Below, one piece after another: positions 17,864 through 26,915 of a stretch of DNA of 64,000 bases. This DNA comes from an uncultured Prevotellaceae bacterium (GTDB taxonomy: Bacteria > Bacteroidota > Bacteroidia > Bacteroidales > Bacteroidaceae), in assembly GCA_902800495.1 (NCBI GenBank), contig CADCET010000003.1:45966-109965 (forward strand), written 5' to 3'. The notes below the pieces were generated by a model. That model was given only the letters and a program-made list of their open reading frames with translations, did no database searches and had not been told where the DNA came from. Both the position numbers and the translations under genes were made by a program. Positions within the stretch are counted from its first letter, which is position 1; every line of letters begins with the position of its first letter.

Positions 17864-19017
17864 AGCGGTTTCAGCGCTTCAAAGAGTTGCTGCCATTGGG
17901 CGCCCACCTTATCTATAGAATACTGACGGGCTTTCTCCCGACCGTTCTGTCCCATCTGTCGGCGACGGTCTTCAACGTCCATCAACAGCATCATCTGACG
18001 GGCAAACGCCTCAACGTCAAACGGCGGGACGAGCACGCCATCGACGCCATCGGAGATAATGGTAGCAGGACCGTTCTCGCAATCGAAAGCCACGACAGGC
18101 AAACCGCACGACATCGCCTCTAAAAGGACTAGTCCAAAGCCCTCCGTACGCGAAGGCATCACGAGTAGCGAACTGTCAAGATAGACGCTCATGACGTCGG
18201 ACAGACTGCCGTGAAGGCCGCAACGGGTCTTGTCTAAATGGAGCGTCTCAACCAACTGCTCGTAGGGCGCGCGGCAACCGTCGCCATAAAGATCCAAGCG
18301 CCAGTCGGGGTATTGCCGCTCAACCTGGGCCCACGCCTGTAGCAACAGGTCGTAGCCTTTCTCGTTGACGTAACGACCGATAGCCACTATCCGTTTCGAC
18401 GTCAACAAACTGGCGGGGCCGTCAACATCGAAGGTCAAGGGGTCGGGAATGGTGGTAGCGTTCAGCTCGGCCCACTCCTGCTGCGTCTTCTCCGTCAGCA
18501 CCACCAACTTGCCGAGACGCTTCAGATGGGGAATCAGGTTCTTTTTCCACCAAGCATGGAACCAACGTTCCAGCAGGCTCGGACGGGCACTCCTAATGCC
18601 CCGGAAATTCGTCAAGCTCTGATGAAGCTCGCCTAACTTGATGCTGCCGTCGTCGATGTCGTTGATGAAGTTGATTTCACGACGCAAGGTGCTGATGGTG
18701 AAGTCGGGCCGAAGACGGAGTAACTCGGAACGCAACAGCCGCTTATACTGATACTGCTTCTTCAGATAGAGGAAGACCTTCGTCAGGAAAGGCCGTTGCC
18801 ACAGCTCTTCATAGTCTAAATGAAGGTTGACGAGACGCACGTTTTCATAGAGGGGAAAGAAGGTCGTATCGTCGGGGCCTTCGGTGACGATAACCGTCAC
18901 ATCATAGCCTAAGACGTCGGCAAAATAGTTGGCCTTGACGCTAATGACGCGCTCAACACCACCCGCAGAATAGAGTGCAGGTGTGCAATAGACAATCTTA
19001 TAATGCTGAGTGTTCAA
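17860..19017 (-). CDS. GT4 family glycosyltransferase (probable TTG start)
   Basis: The frame is open to 19047, but the only upstream start, TTG at 19047, lies inside the -7 promoter element. No ATG precedes the conserved HYKIVYCTPALYSAGGVERV region, so a TTG at 19017 is the best start, giving 385 residues. VAIGRYVNEKGYDLLLQAWA and EGFGLVLLEAMSCGLPVVAF are the GT4 donor motifs. A start by ATT or another rare codon cannot be excluded. The gene heads the GT4-GT2 operon. Confidence 0.75.
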   Translation of the reverse strand: MNTQHYKIVYCTPALYSAGGVERVISVKANYFADVLGYDVTVIVTEGPDDTTFFPLYENVRLVNLHLDYEELWQRPFLTKVFLYLKKQYQYKRLLRSELLRLRPDFTISTLRREINFINDIDDGSIKLGELHQSLTNFRGIRSARPSLLERWFHAWWKKNLIPHLKRLGKLVVLTEKTQQEWAELNATTIPDPLTFDVDGPASLLTSKRIVAIGRYVNEKGYDLLLQAWAQVERQYPDWRLDLYGDGCRAPYEQLVETLHLDKTRCGLHGSLSDVMSVYLDSSLLVMPSRTEGFGLVLLEAMSCGLPVVAFDCENGPATIISDGVDGVLVPPFDVEAFARQMMLLMDVEDRRRQMGQNGREKARQYSIDKVGAQWQQLFEALKPL

Positions 19018-19044
19018 AATACCTTCAATCGTGTTTTGGCGATG

Positions 19045-19052
19045 CAAAAATA
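19045..19052 (-). promoter_or_regulatory. -7 element of the GT4-GT2 operon
   Basis: TATTTTTG on the minus strand. It overlaps the upstream-most possible start codon of the GT4 gene and so argues for a start further in. Confidence 0.5.
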
Positions 19053-19091
19053 CTATTTTTATTTGAAAATAGCAAAAAAAGCAACAGATTA

Positions 19092-19123
19092 TTTGGAAGA
19101 TAGAAAAAAAATGGCTACCTTAG
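19092..19123 (+). promoter_or_regulatory. Promoter of the GT4-GT4-acetyltransferase-GT4 operon
   Basis: TTTG (19092-19095), 20 bp, TACCTTAG (19116-19123; one mismatch to TAnnTTTG), 25 bp before the ATG at 19149. Confidence 0.5.
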
Positions 19124-19148
19124 CACAAAATTTGACATCGTACGCTCT

Positions 19149-20261
19149 ATGACCAAAGCCATGTTTCTTCTCTTTCACGGATTTGACCCGAACAACGGAA
19201 TCAGCAAGAAGATTTCATATCAGGTCGAAGCGCTCAAAGCATGCGATATGGATGTCCACCTTTGTTATGTGGATGAGACCGTCACCAAACGGAGAATGGT
19301 GGACGACCGGATCATTGCCGACTACGGGAATGGCATCCTCAGCAAAATCAGGAAACGGATGGAGTTCTCATCCATCGTCAAGTATGCCATCGCCCAGAAG
19401 ATTGAGTTCGTCTACATACGCTCGAACCATAATGCCAACCCGTTTACCATCCGGATGGTGAAACGGATGAAGCAGGCGGGCATGAAGGTGGTGATGGAGA
19501 TTCCCACCTACCCGTATGACCAGGAATACGAGGCGCAAGGCATCAAGCGGCAGATTTTCCAGGACAAGATTTTCAGAAAGCGGTTTGCCCGACACTTGGA
19601 CGCCATCGTCACCTTCTCGGACTATACCGAGATTTTCGGCCAGAAGACGATCCGCATTTCAAATGGTATCGACTTCGACAGCGTCAGGATGAAGACAACG
19701 GTCAACGACACGACGAAGGAGCTGAACCTGATTGGCGTGGCCGAGATACATAAATGGCACGGCTTCGACCGGCTTGTCAAAGGGCTGGCGCAGTATTACG
19801 CACAACCGCAGGACTATCTTGTCAGGTTTCACGTCGTCGGCTACTTCTTCTCGGCCGATGGCGAGGCTGAGTTTAAGAAAATGATTGCCGACAACGGTAT
19901 GGAGCAGTATGTCATTCTGCACGGGAAGATGCATGGCGAGGCGTTGGACGACCTGTTCAACCGTTGCGACTTCGGCATCGGCAGCCTGGGCCGTCATCGT
20001 GTCAACATCCAGAGAATCAAGACGCTCAAGAACAGGGAGTATGCCGCACGAGGCATTCCCTTCGTCTATTCCGAAACGGACAGCGACTTCGACGAGAAGC
20101 CCTACGTGCTGAAAGCACCTGCCGACGAGACACCTGTTGACATCAACAGCATTCTGGCATTCTACCGGCAGCTGCAGATGACGCCGCAGGCTATCAGAGA
20201 CTCTATTCGCGACCTTTCGTGGAAGCATCAAATGGCAACCGTCGTTAACAGCATCACATGA
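19149..20261 (+). CDS. Divergent GT4-like glycosyltransferase
   Basis: A 370-residue GT-B protein starting MTKAMFLLFHGFDPNNGISK. The donor domain has LIGVAEIHKWHGFDRLVKGL, typical of GT4. The usual E-x7-E segment is replaced by a weaker LKNREYAARGIPFVYSETDS, so the catalytic glutamate pair is not obvious. It may be a divergent enzyme. The stop overlaps the next gene's ATG by 4 bp. It is less GC-rich at its start than the operon's later genes. Confidence 0.75.
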   Translation: MTKAMFLLFHGFDPNNGISKKISYQVEALKACDMDVHLCYVDETVTKRRMVDDRIIADYGNGILSKIRKRMEFSSIVKYAIAQKIEFVYIRSNHNANPFTIRMVKRMKQAGMKVVMEIPTYPYDQEYEAQGIKRQIFQDKIFRKRFARHLDAIVTFSDYTEIFGQKTIRISNGIDFDSVRMKTTVNDTTKELNLIGVAEIHKWHGFDRLVKGLAQYYAQPQDYLVRFHVVGYFFSADGEAEFKKMIADNGMEQYVILHGKMHGEALDDLFNRCDFGIGSLGRHRVNIQRIKTLKNREYAARGIPFVYSETDSDFDEKPYVLKAPADETPVDINSILAFYRQLQMTPQAIRDSIRDLSWKHQMATVVNSIT

Positions 20262-21430
20262 AGAAACGTATCTGCTTTTTAATAGACAGCATCTTCAGCA
20301 TCGGAGGAGTCCAGCGGGTGACGGCAGTCATTGCCAAGGCGCTGGCCCAAGACGATAACGTGACGATACTGACCTTCGACAAGCCCGAGACAGCAGACAC
20401 TTCTTTATATGGGATGGACGAAGCGCCTCTCCACTTCAGGCATTTCGCCTATCCTCAGGCCGGACGGATAGAGAACACACTATGCAAAGCCTGGAGCTGG
20501 TTCTACCTGAAACGCCGGCTACAGTCGCAATGGGCTTCTACGCTCTACGGCTACAGCTCGTTCCCCCCATCGCTACGACGGGCACTTACCCGAGAACTAC
20601 AGGCTGGACATTACGACGTTGTCATCGGCGTACATGCCCCGTTGGCCGGACGGTTAGCCACGATGAAGCGGGCCTTGAAAGGCGTCAAGACCATCGGATG
20701 GATTCACAACTCGTTTGAAGCCATCTATGGCAAGAATCACCTGTACTTAGGCGAAGCACGCCAACGGCACTACGTCTATCAGTTCCGGCGGTTGGACAAG
20801 GTCGTACTGTTATGCCAGCACGACGTGGAGATGTACGACGCCTACGACGCGGCCTTCAAGCCGACGGCCATCTATAACCCGCTGACCCTCAAGCCGGGAA
20901 AACCGTCGACAGGACAGTCGAAGCGTTTCCTTTCCATCGGACGCTTCTCTTACCAGCACAAGGGTTTCGACCTGCTGATAGAGGCATTCCACCTGTTTGC
21001 GCAGAAAGACAAGGAGTGGATGCTCGACATCGTCGGCGAGGGACAGGAAGAGCAGATGCTACGGACGCTCATCCGACGCTACCAGCTGGAAGACAGGGTG
21101 ACCATCCACCCGTTCACCAAGCATATCCAGTCGTTCTATTCTCAAGCGCAGGTCTATGTGCTGAGTTCCCGCTGGGAGGGCTTCGGACTGGTGTTGGTCG
21201 AAGCGATGGCCCACGGACTGCCGGTTGTCTCGTCCGACCTGCCGACAAGTCAGGAAATCATGGGCGACTTTGGCCTCTACTTCAAGAACGGCGACATCGA
21301 GGGGCTGTCACAACGACTCTACGACGCCACACAAGTGGACTGGACGTCCAAGTCGGAAGAGGCGCTACAGATAGCCCGTAAGTTTGACATCAACAACATC
21401 ATTGCCCAATGGAAGGCTTTGATGGACTAA
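20258..21430 (+). CDS. GT4 family glycosyltransferase
   Basis: The 390-residue protein starts [20 protein letters not shown], the glycine-rich acceptor-domain loop of GT4 enzymes. [20 protein letters not shown] and [20 protein letters not shown] mark the donor-binding domain. Translation is coupled to the upstream GT4 gene by ATGA. It is similar to Bacteroidetes capsule transferases acting on galactose or N-acetylated acceptors, but specificity is not readable. Confidence 0.85.
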   Translation: MKKRICFLIDSIFSIGGVQRVTAVIAKALAQDDNVTILTFDKPETADTSLYGMDEAPLHFRHFAYPQAGRIENTLCKAWSWFYLKRRLQSQWASTLYGYSSFPPSLRRALTRELQAGHYDVVIGVHAPLAGRLATMKRALKGVKTIGWIHNSFEAIYGKNHLYLGEARQRHYVYQFRRLDKVVLLCQHDVEMYDAYDAAFKPTAIYNPLTLKPGKPSTGQSKRFLSIGRFSYQHKGFDLLIEAFHLFAQKDKEWMLDIVGEGQEEQMLRTLIRRYQLEDRVTIHPFTKHIQSFYSQAQVYVLSSRWEGFGLVLVEAMAHGLPVVSSDLPTSQEIMGDFGLYFKNGDIEGLSQRLYDATQVDWTSKSEEALQIARKFDINNIIAQWKALMD

Positions 21431-21444
21431 CCACATACCGCAAC

Positions 21445-22038
21445 ATGAACAACGAAAACATACGACAGAAACTCAAAGGAAGCCCGCGGATGAAGCAATG
21501 GCTCGACTGGCTCATCATGAACCAACGCGACGCACGTCCACGATGGTACATACGCCTCTTGGCACCGCTCTACCAGCATCGTGGACGAGGCTCGAAAATC
21601 TACCATAGCGTACGTATGGACACCCCACCCTACCGGCGTTTCTCTCTCGGCAGGAAGAGTGTTGTCGAGTCGTTCAGCTGCATCAACAACGCCGTAGGCG
21701 ACGTCGTCATCGGCGACCACACGCGCATCGGCCTGCACAACACCATCATAGGGCCTGTCACCATCGGCAGCCACGTCAACTTAGCGCAGAACATTACCGT
21801 GACCGCCCTGAACCACAACTTCGACGACGCCACGCGCCGCATCGACCAGCAGGGTGTTTCCACCCAGCCCGTCACCATCGCCGACGACGTGTGGATAGGT
21901 GCCGGAGCCGTCGTCCTGCCGGGTGTCACCATCGGCCGCCATAGTGTCGTAGCCGCAGGAGCCGTCGTCACCCGCGACGTCCCCGACGGTTGCGTCGTCG
22001 GAGGCGTGCCCGCCAAAATCATCAAACACATCAACTAA
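21445..22038 (+). CDS. Left-handed beta-helix acetyltransferase (WcaF/maltose acetyltransferase type)
   Basis: The start at 21445 ([20 protein letters not shown]) follows the preceding stop by 14 bp; a longer frame would overlap it. The 197-residue protein has hexapeptide repeats ([40 protein letters not shown]) and ends [12 protein letters not shown], the usual end of acetyl-CoA-dependent sugar O-acetyltransferases. The N-H pair in TALNHNFDD supplies the catalytic histidine region. It lies inside a GT operon, so it probably acetylates a sugar of the repeat unit in the cytoplasm. Confidence 0.85.
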   Translation: MNNENIRQKLKGSPRMKQWLDWLIMNQRDARPRWYIRLLAPLYQHRGRGSKIYHSVRMDTPPYRRFSLGRKSVVESFSCINNAVGDVVIGDHTRIGLHNTIIGPVTIGSHVNLAQNITVTALNHNFDDATRRIDQQGVSTQPVTIADDVWIGAGAVVLPGVTIGRHSVVAAGAVVTRDVPDGCVVGGVPAKIIKHIN

Positions 22039-22058
22039 CCATCATCATCAAACGTCAC

Positions 22059-23189
22059 ATGAAAATCGGTATTGAAGCTCAACGCATATTCCGCCAGAAC
22101 AAGCACGGCATGGACTACGTCGTGCTACAGGAGATTCTGGAGTTGCAGAAAATGGACCATCACAATGAGTACTTCGTATTTGTAGCACCTGGCCCCGACG
22201 TCTGCGTCAAAGACACGCCGAACTTCCATATCATCGAGGTGGGCGGCGGTTTCTATCCGGTATGGGAACAATGGTCACTACCACGGGCTGCCCGTGAGGC
22301 GCGTGTCGAACTGTTGCATTGTACCAGCAACACCGCCCCGCTATTCTGCGGTATACCACTCATTCTAACACTCCACGACATCATCTTCTTGGAACCGCGC
22401 GACAAAGGCAACAGTTCGCTTTACCAGAACATGGGATGGCTCTACCGCCGCCTTGTCGTGCCGCGCATCCTCGGGAAGTGCCGCCGCATCATTACCGTCT
22501 CGGATTTTGAGAAGCAGAACATCATCAACCGCCTGCAACTGCCTAAGAAGCAGGTAGAGATGATCTATAACGGCTATAACGACTGGTTCCGCCCGATGGA
22601 AGACCCCGACTGCGTCTTCGGCAAGTACATGCGCGAGCGCGGCTACCTCTTCTTCTTAGGCAATACTGACCCGAAGAAGAATACCGAACGCACGCTCATC
22701 GCCTATTCGCGCTACTTAGAGCGCAGCAACGTCAAGCGCCCCCTATTGATGGCCGACCTCGACCGCCACTATTTAGACGACATCATCAGCCGCAACCACA
22801 TCGAGAACATCCGGCAGCACATCGAGATGCCGGGCTACATCGTCAACTCCGACCTGCCCTACGTCTACAGCGCAGCCTTCGCCTTCCTCTACACCTCGCT
22901 CCGCGAGAGTTTCGGTATACCTCTCCTTGAAGCAATGGCCTGCGGCACGCCCGTCGTCACCAGCAACACGTCGTCGATGCCCGAGATTGGCGGAAAGGAC
23001 GCCATACTGGTCAACCCCGAAAGTCCTGAAGAGATCTGCGAACAGCTGCTCAGGTTAGAGACCGACAAAGCCTACTACCAACAGCAAGTGCAGGTAGGAC
23101 TACAACGCTCAAAACTCTTTTCCTGGAAATTTACGGCTGAACAACTGCTCAGCCTCTACGAAACGGTATATCGCGAAAACAAGTATTAG
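22059..23189 (+). CDS. GT4 family glycosyltransferase
   Basis: The start at 22059 gives MKIGIEAQRIFRQNKHGMDY, a common GT4 start (mannosyltransferase-like). FFLGNTDPKKNTERTLIAYS and ESFGIPLLEAMACGTPVVTS are the donor-domain motifs. It has 376 residues and is last in the four-gene operon starting at 19149. Its stop overlaps by 4 bp the end of the convergent gene 23186-23536. Confidence 0.85.
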   Translation: MKIGIEAQRIFRQNKHGMDYVVLQEILELQKMDHHNEYFVFVAPGPDVCVKDTPNFHIIEVGGGFYPVWEQWSLPRAAREARVELLHCTSNTAPLFCGIPLILTLHDIIFLEPRDKGNSSLYQNMGWLYRRLVVPRILGKCRRIITVSDFEKQNIINRLQLPKKQVEMIYNGYNDWFRPMEDPDCVFGKYMRERGYLFFLGNTDPKKNTERTLIAYSRYLERSNVKRPLLMADLDRHYLDDIISRNHIENIRQHIEMPGYIVNSDLPYVYSAAFAFLYTSLRESFGIPLLEAMACGTPVVTSNTSSMPEIGGKDAILVNPESPEEICEQLLRLETDKAYYQQQVQVGLQRSKLFSWKFTAEQLLSLYETVYRENKY

Positions 23190-23536
23190 TCGAACAGGCT
23201 CAGCGAGAGGTCGGTCTGCTGCTTCTCGTCTTTCTGTTCCGCATCGTCAGCATCAGCTTGATGCGGGTTAAAGCTCAGCATCAGTTGGCGGGCATCGGCG
23301 TTGTTCTGCGTGTTCAGACGGTAGTAGCCGCGACGCTCCGTCCGCTCAATAAGCGACAACGGCGACTTGGAGTTCCTCAGCAGGAATTGCTGTACGTAAC
23401 TGTGTATCTCCTGAATATCAGACTGCGAGAAAAGCGAATTGTTAAGGTTATAGACGTGCTTGGCCAACTGCTGCACACCTATTCCCCGTTCACCGACGTC
23501 TGTCAGTATCTGTAGTATCTGCTTGTCGTACGTCAT
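23186..23536 (-). CDS. Small protein with winged-helix-like N-terminus, function unknown
   Basis: The 116-residue protein begins MTYDKQILQILTDVGERGIG, followed by VQQLAKHVYNLN, which reads like a winged helix. The middle (SPLSLIERTERRGYYRLNTQ) could be the wing. The C-terminus is acidic and Gln/Asp-rich (ADADDAEQKDEKQQTDLSLS). It looks like a conserved hypothetical DNA-binding protein of Bacteroidales. The upstream gene on the same strand is separated from it by a terminator, so it needs its own promoter, which I could not find. Confidence 0.6.
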   Translation of the reverse strand: MTYDKQILQILTDVGERGIGVQQLAKHVYNLNNSLFSQSDIQEIHSYVQQFLLRNSKSPLSLIERTERRGYYRLNTQNNADARQLMLSFNPHQADADDAEQKDEKQQTDLSLSLFD

Positions 23537-23543
23537 CTATTAA

Positions 23544-23576
23544 AAAAAGGCCGGTAAGCATATTACCGACCTTTTT
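23544..23576 (-). terminator. Terminator of the H1-like gene
   Basis: Arms 23544-23557 and 23563-23576 (AAAAAGG-CCGGTAA with TTACCG-ACCTTTTT) form a stem with T-runs on both strands. It sits 18 bp after the stop of the minus-strand gene 23595-23897. Confidence 0.75.
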
Positions 23577-23594
23577 CTATCGTTGCATTTTTGA

Positions 23595-23897
23595 TTAGGC
23601 CAAAGTCACCTTTTCGTCAGCGTTAGCCAGCTTACCCTCCTTGAAGAGCCAGCCGAGACCCAGCAGAGTCTCCTCCTCAGAAATATTTGCAGCCTTAGCA
23701 ATCTCCTTAACGGTGAGAGCCTTCTCTGCAGCTGCCAGAGCCTGATAAACATCGCCTGCCTTGAAGCCAGCGTTCTCAGCGTTTACTGCGAGCGTAGCCT
23801 TAGCTGCCTTCGTAGCGGTCTTCTTAACTGTTTCCTTCTTAGCTGCTGTAGCCTTAGTCTCAGTAGCCTTCTTTGTTGTTGCTTTCTTTTCTGCCAT
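23595..23897 (-). CDS. Histone H1-like tail fused to a DUF2582 winged helix
   Basis: The first 45 of 100 residues are a Lys/Ala/Thr tail (MAEKKATTKKATETKATAAK...), like bacterial H1-type proteins. Residues 47-100 (ENAGFKAGDVYQALAAAEKA, LTVKEIAKAANISEEE, WLFKEGKL) match a DUF2582-type winged helix. It probably binds DNA non-specifically and may compact the nucleoid. It is monocistronic, with TAACTTTG (minus strand, 23957-23964) upstream and a hairpin terminator downstream. Confidence 0.8.
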   Translation of the reverse strand: MAEKKATTKKATETKATAAKKETVKKTATKAAKATLAVNAENAGFKAGDVYQALAAAEKALTVKEIAKAANISEEETLLGLGWLFKEGKLANADEKVTLA

Positions 23898-23956
23898 AAT
23901 GCTTTAAAATATTACACGTGTTAAAGTGAAAACTTTCTTTCTCCTTTTTCGGGGTG

Positions 23957-23964
23957 CAAAGTTA
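23957..23964 (-). promoter_or_regulatory. -7 element of the H1-like gene
   Basis: TAACTTTG on the minus strand, about 60 bp before the start at 23897. A correctly spaced TTTG was not found. Confidence 0.5.
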
Positions 23965-24052
23965 CTCCAACTTTTCGTGCAAATAGCTGATAATTAAGCT
24001 TTTTTAGCAGAACTGGCCTTATTCTTGATGTAAATCAATTTCAAAGCCAGGC

Positions 24053-24247
24053 TCAGTTGGCGCTAAACTCGTCGAAATTGGTGACGTCGCCGAAATCGCC
24101 GACGTCACCAAAGAGACCAAACTCGCGGGATTTGGCAGGCGTGGTAGCATCGTCGCCGATGCTGCCTTCTACACTACCCGTCAGCAGGGGCTGCTGAATA
24201 TCGATATATTCTACCTTCGTTAAAGGCTCCTGATAGTTCTTCTTCAT
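24053..24247 (-). CDS. Small peptide gene downstream of a secreted protein
   Basis: The 64-residue protein begins MKKNYQEPLTKVEYIDIQQP followed by LLTGS, and continues with Gly/Asp/Phe repeats (FGLFGDVGDFGDVTNFDEF). I know of many Prevotella small proteins starting MKKxYxxPxxxVxxI followed by a Leu/Gly/Ser stretch, but not their function. It follows the 679-residue secreted protein by 11 bp on the same message. No cysteine or signal peptide is present. Confidence 0.6.
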   Translation of the reverse strand: MKKNYQEPLTKVEYIDIQQPLLTGSVEGSIGDDATTPAKSREFGLFGDVGDFGDVTNFDEFSAN

Positions 24248-24258
24248 ATCCTTATCAA

Positions 24259-26298
24259 TTATTTAATGATTACTTTCTTACCGTTCGTCACATAGACGCC
24301 CTGAGTCGTGGGACTGCTGATGCGACGTCCGTTGAGGTCGAAGTAGCGGGTGGTGCCGTCGCGGTCGGTCAGCTGCAGGGTGGTGATGCCGGTAGCGTCG
24401 CCAAAGCTGCCAACGAGGACTGAACGTCCGGTAGCGGCGGTAGGCACGATATAGGCGCGGAATGGCGGAATGTAAACTTCAGGATGTCCAGCAGGCACCC
24501 GTCCCCACGTGTTGCCGTCCTGCAGGATGAAGGCGTTCTTAGCTGCGGCCTCAGCGTTGGCTATGCCGGTAGTGGTTCCAAGGAACTTGAAGCCTTCGGT
24601 GGCTGCGCCCCCGATTTCCTTCTCCAAGGTGACCTCGGTATTGATGTTCTTGTTTACACTCTGGTTTGTGAAGACGGCTACGAGGTAGGGCGTGTTGGCT
24701 GCCGGACTGCCGGTGATTTCCATGAACTTCAGCGACGATTCGGTAGAGCTATCCAGCGTGTAGAACTTCATGCCTTCGCTAACGATGGGATCGTAGGGCA
24801 GACAGAGGGTATAGAGGTTTGCCTTCTCGCCGTCGATGGTTGCGTCGCCGGCACCACTACCAGGCGCACTCAGACCATAATCCACGTTGAGACTTGGCAG
24901 CGTCACTTGGTTCTCGCTGGTGATGATGGCAGTCATGCTGGCGATGTATGTAGCGACCACGTTGACGGTCATGTCGAACCAAGGCACAGCATCGCCAGTA
25001 ACACTCGACCAATAATAGATCCTCATATTAGGAGTGGTGCTCTGTACCAGACCTGATGCAGGAATGTCAATGTTGTGGCTGGTATCGACGCCACCATTTC
25101 CTCGCACCCAAACAACAATTTCCGGGTCATAAATAGAGGTACCGTCAAAAACGTTAAAACCAGACTTCCATGATGTTACCATGCTTTGATTCGGCTTGCA
25201 ATTCAACTGGAAGATATGGTTCACCGATGTCTTCAAGACGAGAGTTCCATCGCAACTTCTGCTGTGTGTTATGTCTCCATCATAGCATCCATCACCTTTA
25301 ATTTTAAATGAGAATACGCCATCGGGAATGGTACATATTACCTCGCCATCGGTAGGCATTCTCATAAACAGTCCATCGGCAGCCGTCTTGGCATGGGTGA
25401 AGGTCGCCATGACGGTGACGTTCGATTCAGGCATGATGAAGGTAGCCTCGTTGTTGTTGCCGTAGGTGTACCACTTGCCACCAATTACCTCAACGGGGTG
25501 GTTGTCTTGATCGGTTACAACGATTTCATCGAGCATATAGCCCTCAGCAGGAGTAGCGATAAGCGTGACGGTCTCACCCGCTGCTACCCACGTGTCGTCA
25601 GCTTGTATTGTTCCCTTTTCAGCCTCGCCAACCTTAACCGGGTATAAGGTGGCATCTGTAGCTACTTTAAAGGAAAGACAGCCTCGGACATTAAACTCCA
25701 TTGAATATGAATAACGACTTAAGTCCATTTGGCCTGATTGAGGATTAAAATATGCATACCAAGCCTTCTCGCCGTCATACTTTGTATCTGACCAATACGA
25801 GTATTGCAACCCACTATTTTCCAATGCATTGTTGAGTTTAGTATTAATACCTTCCATGCTCATGTATACCGACCCAAAATCATTTTCTTCCACGTCGCCT
25901 AAAGCTCCACAGCCGATAAGCATCTGCTGCCATTCTATAGGGGAAGGCACCTTCCAAGTAGCATTCGCAACGTTATAATTATTATCCGTCACCCAAGTCT
26001 GTAAATAATAGTCTATCTCAGTCCACGCGCAACTGCCAGAATAATGGCCATCATTAATCACATAAGCATCCCCCAGCGCGATGGCCAAACCCTGATGGGT
26101 CAAACCATTGACGTAAGCAATCATGGCTACGGGTTCCTTGCCGGCATCATAAGCCGCTGTCCATGTAGCATAAAGGGTGCCATCAGTACATAACACCTTG
26201 CCGATATCTTCACTCGTAATGTTGAGTCTGTCGGCTTTGGCGCCCATGGCAACCATCAGCAGCAGGGCGACAAAATACAGAAGTCTTAGTTTCTTCAT
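24259..26298 (-). CDS. Secreted surface protein with sorting-like C-terminal tail
   Basis: The start at 26298 gives MKKLRLLYFVALLLMVAMGA, a clear signal peptide; a longer frame upstream has none. The protein has 679 residues. An N-terminal region (SGSCAWTEIDYYLQTWV) resembles the FISUMP/DUF1566-like surface modules. A YPVKVGEAEKGTIQAD...GYMLDEIVVTDQ repeat is of the beta-grasp surface-repeat type. The C-terminus (YFDLNGRRISSPTTQGVYVT, then NGKKVIIK) is the Prevotella-type tail also seen at 34297, 40162 and 61046. Function unknown; cell-surface location inferred. Confidence 0.7.
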   Translation of the reverse strand: MKKLRLLYFVALLLMVAMGAKADRLNITSEDIGKVLCTDGTLYATWTAAYDAGKEPVAMIAYVNGLTHQGLAIALGDAYVINDGHYSGSCAWTEIDYYLQTWVTDNNYNVANATWKVPSPIEWQQMLIGCGALGDVEENDFGSVYMSMEGINTKLNNALENSGLQYSYWSDTKYDGEKAWYAYFNPQSGQMDLSRYSYSMEFNVRGCLSFKVATDATLYPVKVGEAEKGTIQADDTWVAAGETVTLIATPAEGYMLDEIVVTDQDNHPVEVIGGKWYTYGNNNEATFIMPESNVTVMATFTHAKTAADGLFMRMPTDGEVICTIPDGVFSFKIKGDGCYDGDITHSRSCDGTLVLKTSVNHIFQLNCKPNQSMVTSWKSGFNVFDGTSIYDPEIVVWVRGNGGVDTSHNIDIPASGLVQSTTPNMRIYYWSSVTGDAVPWFDMTVNVVATYIASMTAIITSENQVTLPSLNVDYGLSAPGSGAGDATIDGEKANLYTLCLPYDPIVSEGMKFYTLDSSTESSLKFMEITGSPAANTPYLVAVFTNQSVNKNINTEVTLEKEIGGAATEGFKFLGTTTGIANAEAAAKNAFILQDGNTWGRVPAGHPEVYIPPFRAYIVPTAATGRSVLVGSFGDATGITTLQLTDRDGTTRYFDLNGRRISSPTTQGVYVTNGKKVIIK

Positions 26299-26360
26299 AA
26301 TTAGTGGTTTTGAATTTGTTATTGTTGAAATATTATTGATTTCGTTTTTGTTCTCGGTGG

Positions 26361-26391
26361 CAAAGATACGAATATTTTCGGAAAACACAAA
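26361..26391 (-). promoter_or_regulatory. Promoter of the 24259 secreted protein operon
   Basis: On the minus strand: TTTG (26388-26391), 19 bp, TATCTTTG (26361-26368). The leader to the ATG at 26298 is about 57 nt. Confidence 0.7.
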
Positions 26392-26445
26392 GAAATGACG
26401 GTAAAAAGTTTTGATGAGTGGCAGAATACGGATGTTTTTACGGAT

Positions 26446-26486
26446 GTTTTGCCTACAGTAAACCTGGGGTTTACCGTAAGCAAAAC
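26446..26486. terminator. Large hairpin after the toxin gene
   Basis: Two 19-bp arms (26446-26464 and 26468-26486) pair at 17 of 19 positions around a 3-nt loop. It lies just after the stop of the minus-strand PIN gene and before the next minus-strand promoter. Confidence 0.6.
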
Positions 26487-26504
26487 CGAGGGATAATGTC
26501 GTGG

Positions 26505-26915
26505 TTAGAGTGTTCTTACTATGCCGAGGAATTCGGTGAGTGTACGGACGTCCACTTTCGGGAAGTCGTATTGCTTGAGCTCGTGGAAGTGGCGGTCATT
26601 GCTGACGATGTAAGTGGCTCCTGCGATGACGGCACAGTCGACAAACTTATTGTCATCAGGGTCCGCCTTGATAAGGTTGAAGCGGTAGGTGGGATTTACA
26701 CGCTCGACATTCGGTGTCTCTATCAATTCCTTCATCACAGTGTTGGCGATAAGGGCGTTATACCGCTTAGCGAGTATCTCGTGATACTCAAACAGAATCT
26801 CGTTGGTGACGCACAGCACGTATTTGGCTGCACGGAAAGCCTGCCAGATGTCATTGTTATACGATCCTGGCATGATGATGTTGACGAGGCAATTGGTATC
26901 GAGTACGATTTTCAT
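26505..26915 (-). CDS. PIN-domain toxin (COG1569-type)
   Basis: A 136-residue PIN ribonuclease. MKIVLDTNCLVNIIMPGS carries the first catalytic Asp; DPDDNKFVDCAVIAGATYIV carries the central acidic residues and SNDRHFHEL the last. These PIN proteins cleave RNA in toxin-antitoxin systems. Its ATG overlaps the antitoxin stop as ATGA (26912-26915), so the two are coupled. Confidence 0.85.
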   Translation of the reverse strand: MKIVLDTNCLVNIIMPGSYNNDIWQAFRAAKYVLCVTNEILFEYHEILAKRYNALIANTVMKELIETPNVERVNPTYRFNLIKADPDDNKFVDCAVIAGATYIVSNDRHFHELKQYDFPKVDVRTLTEFLGIVRTL

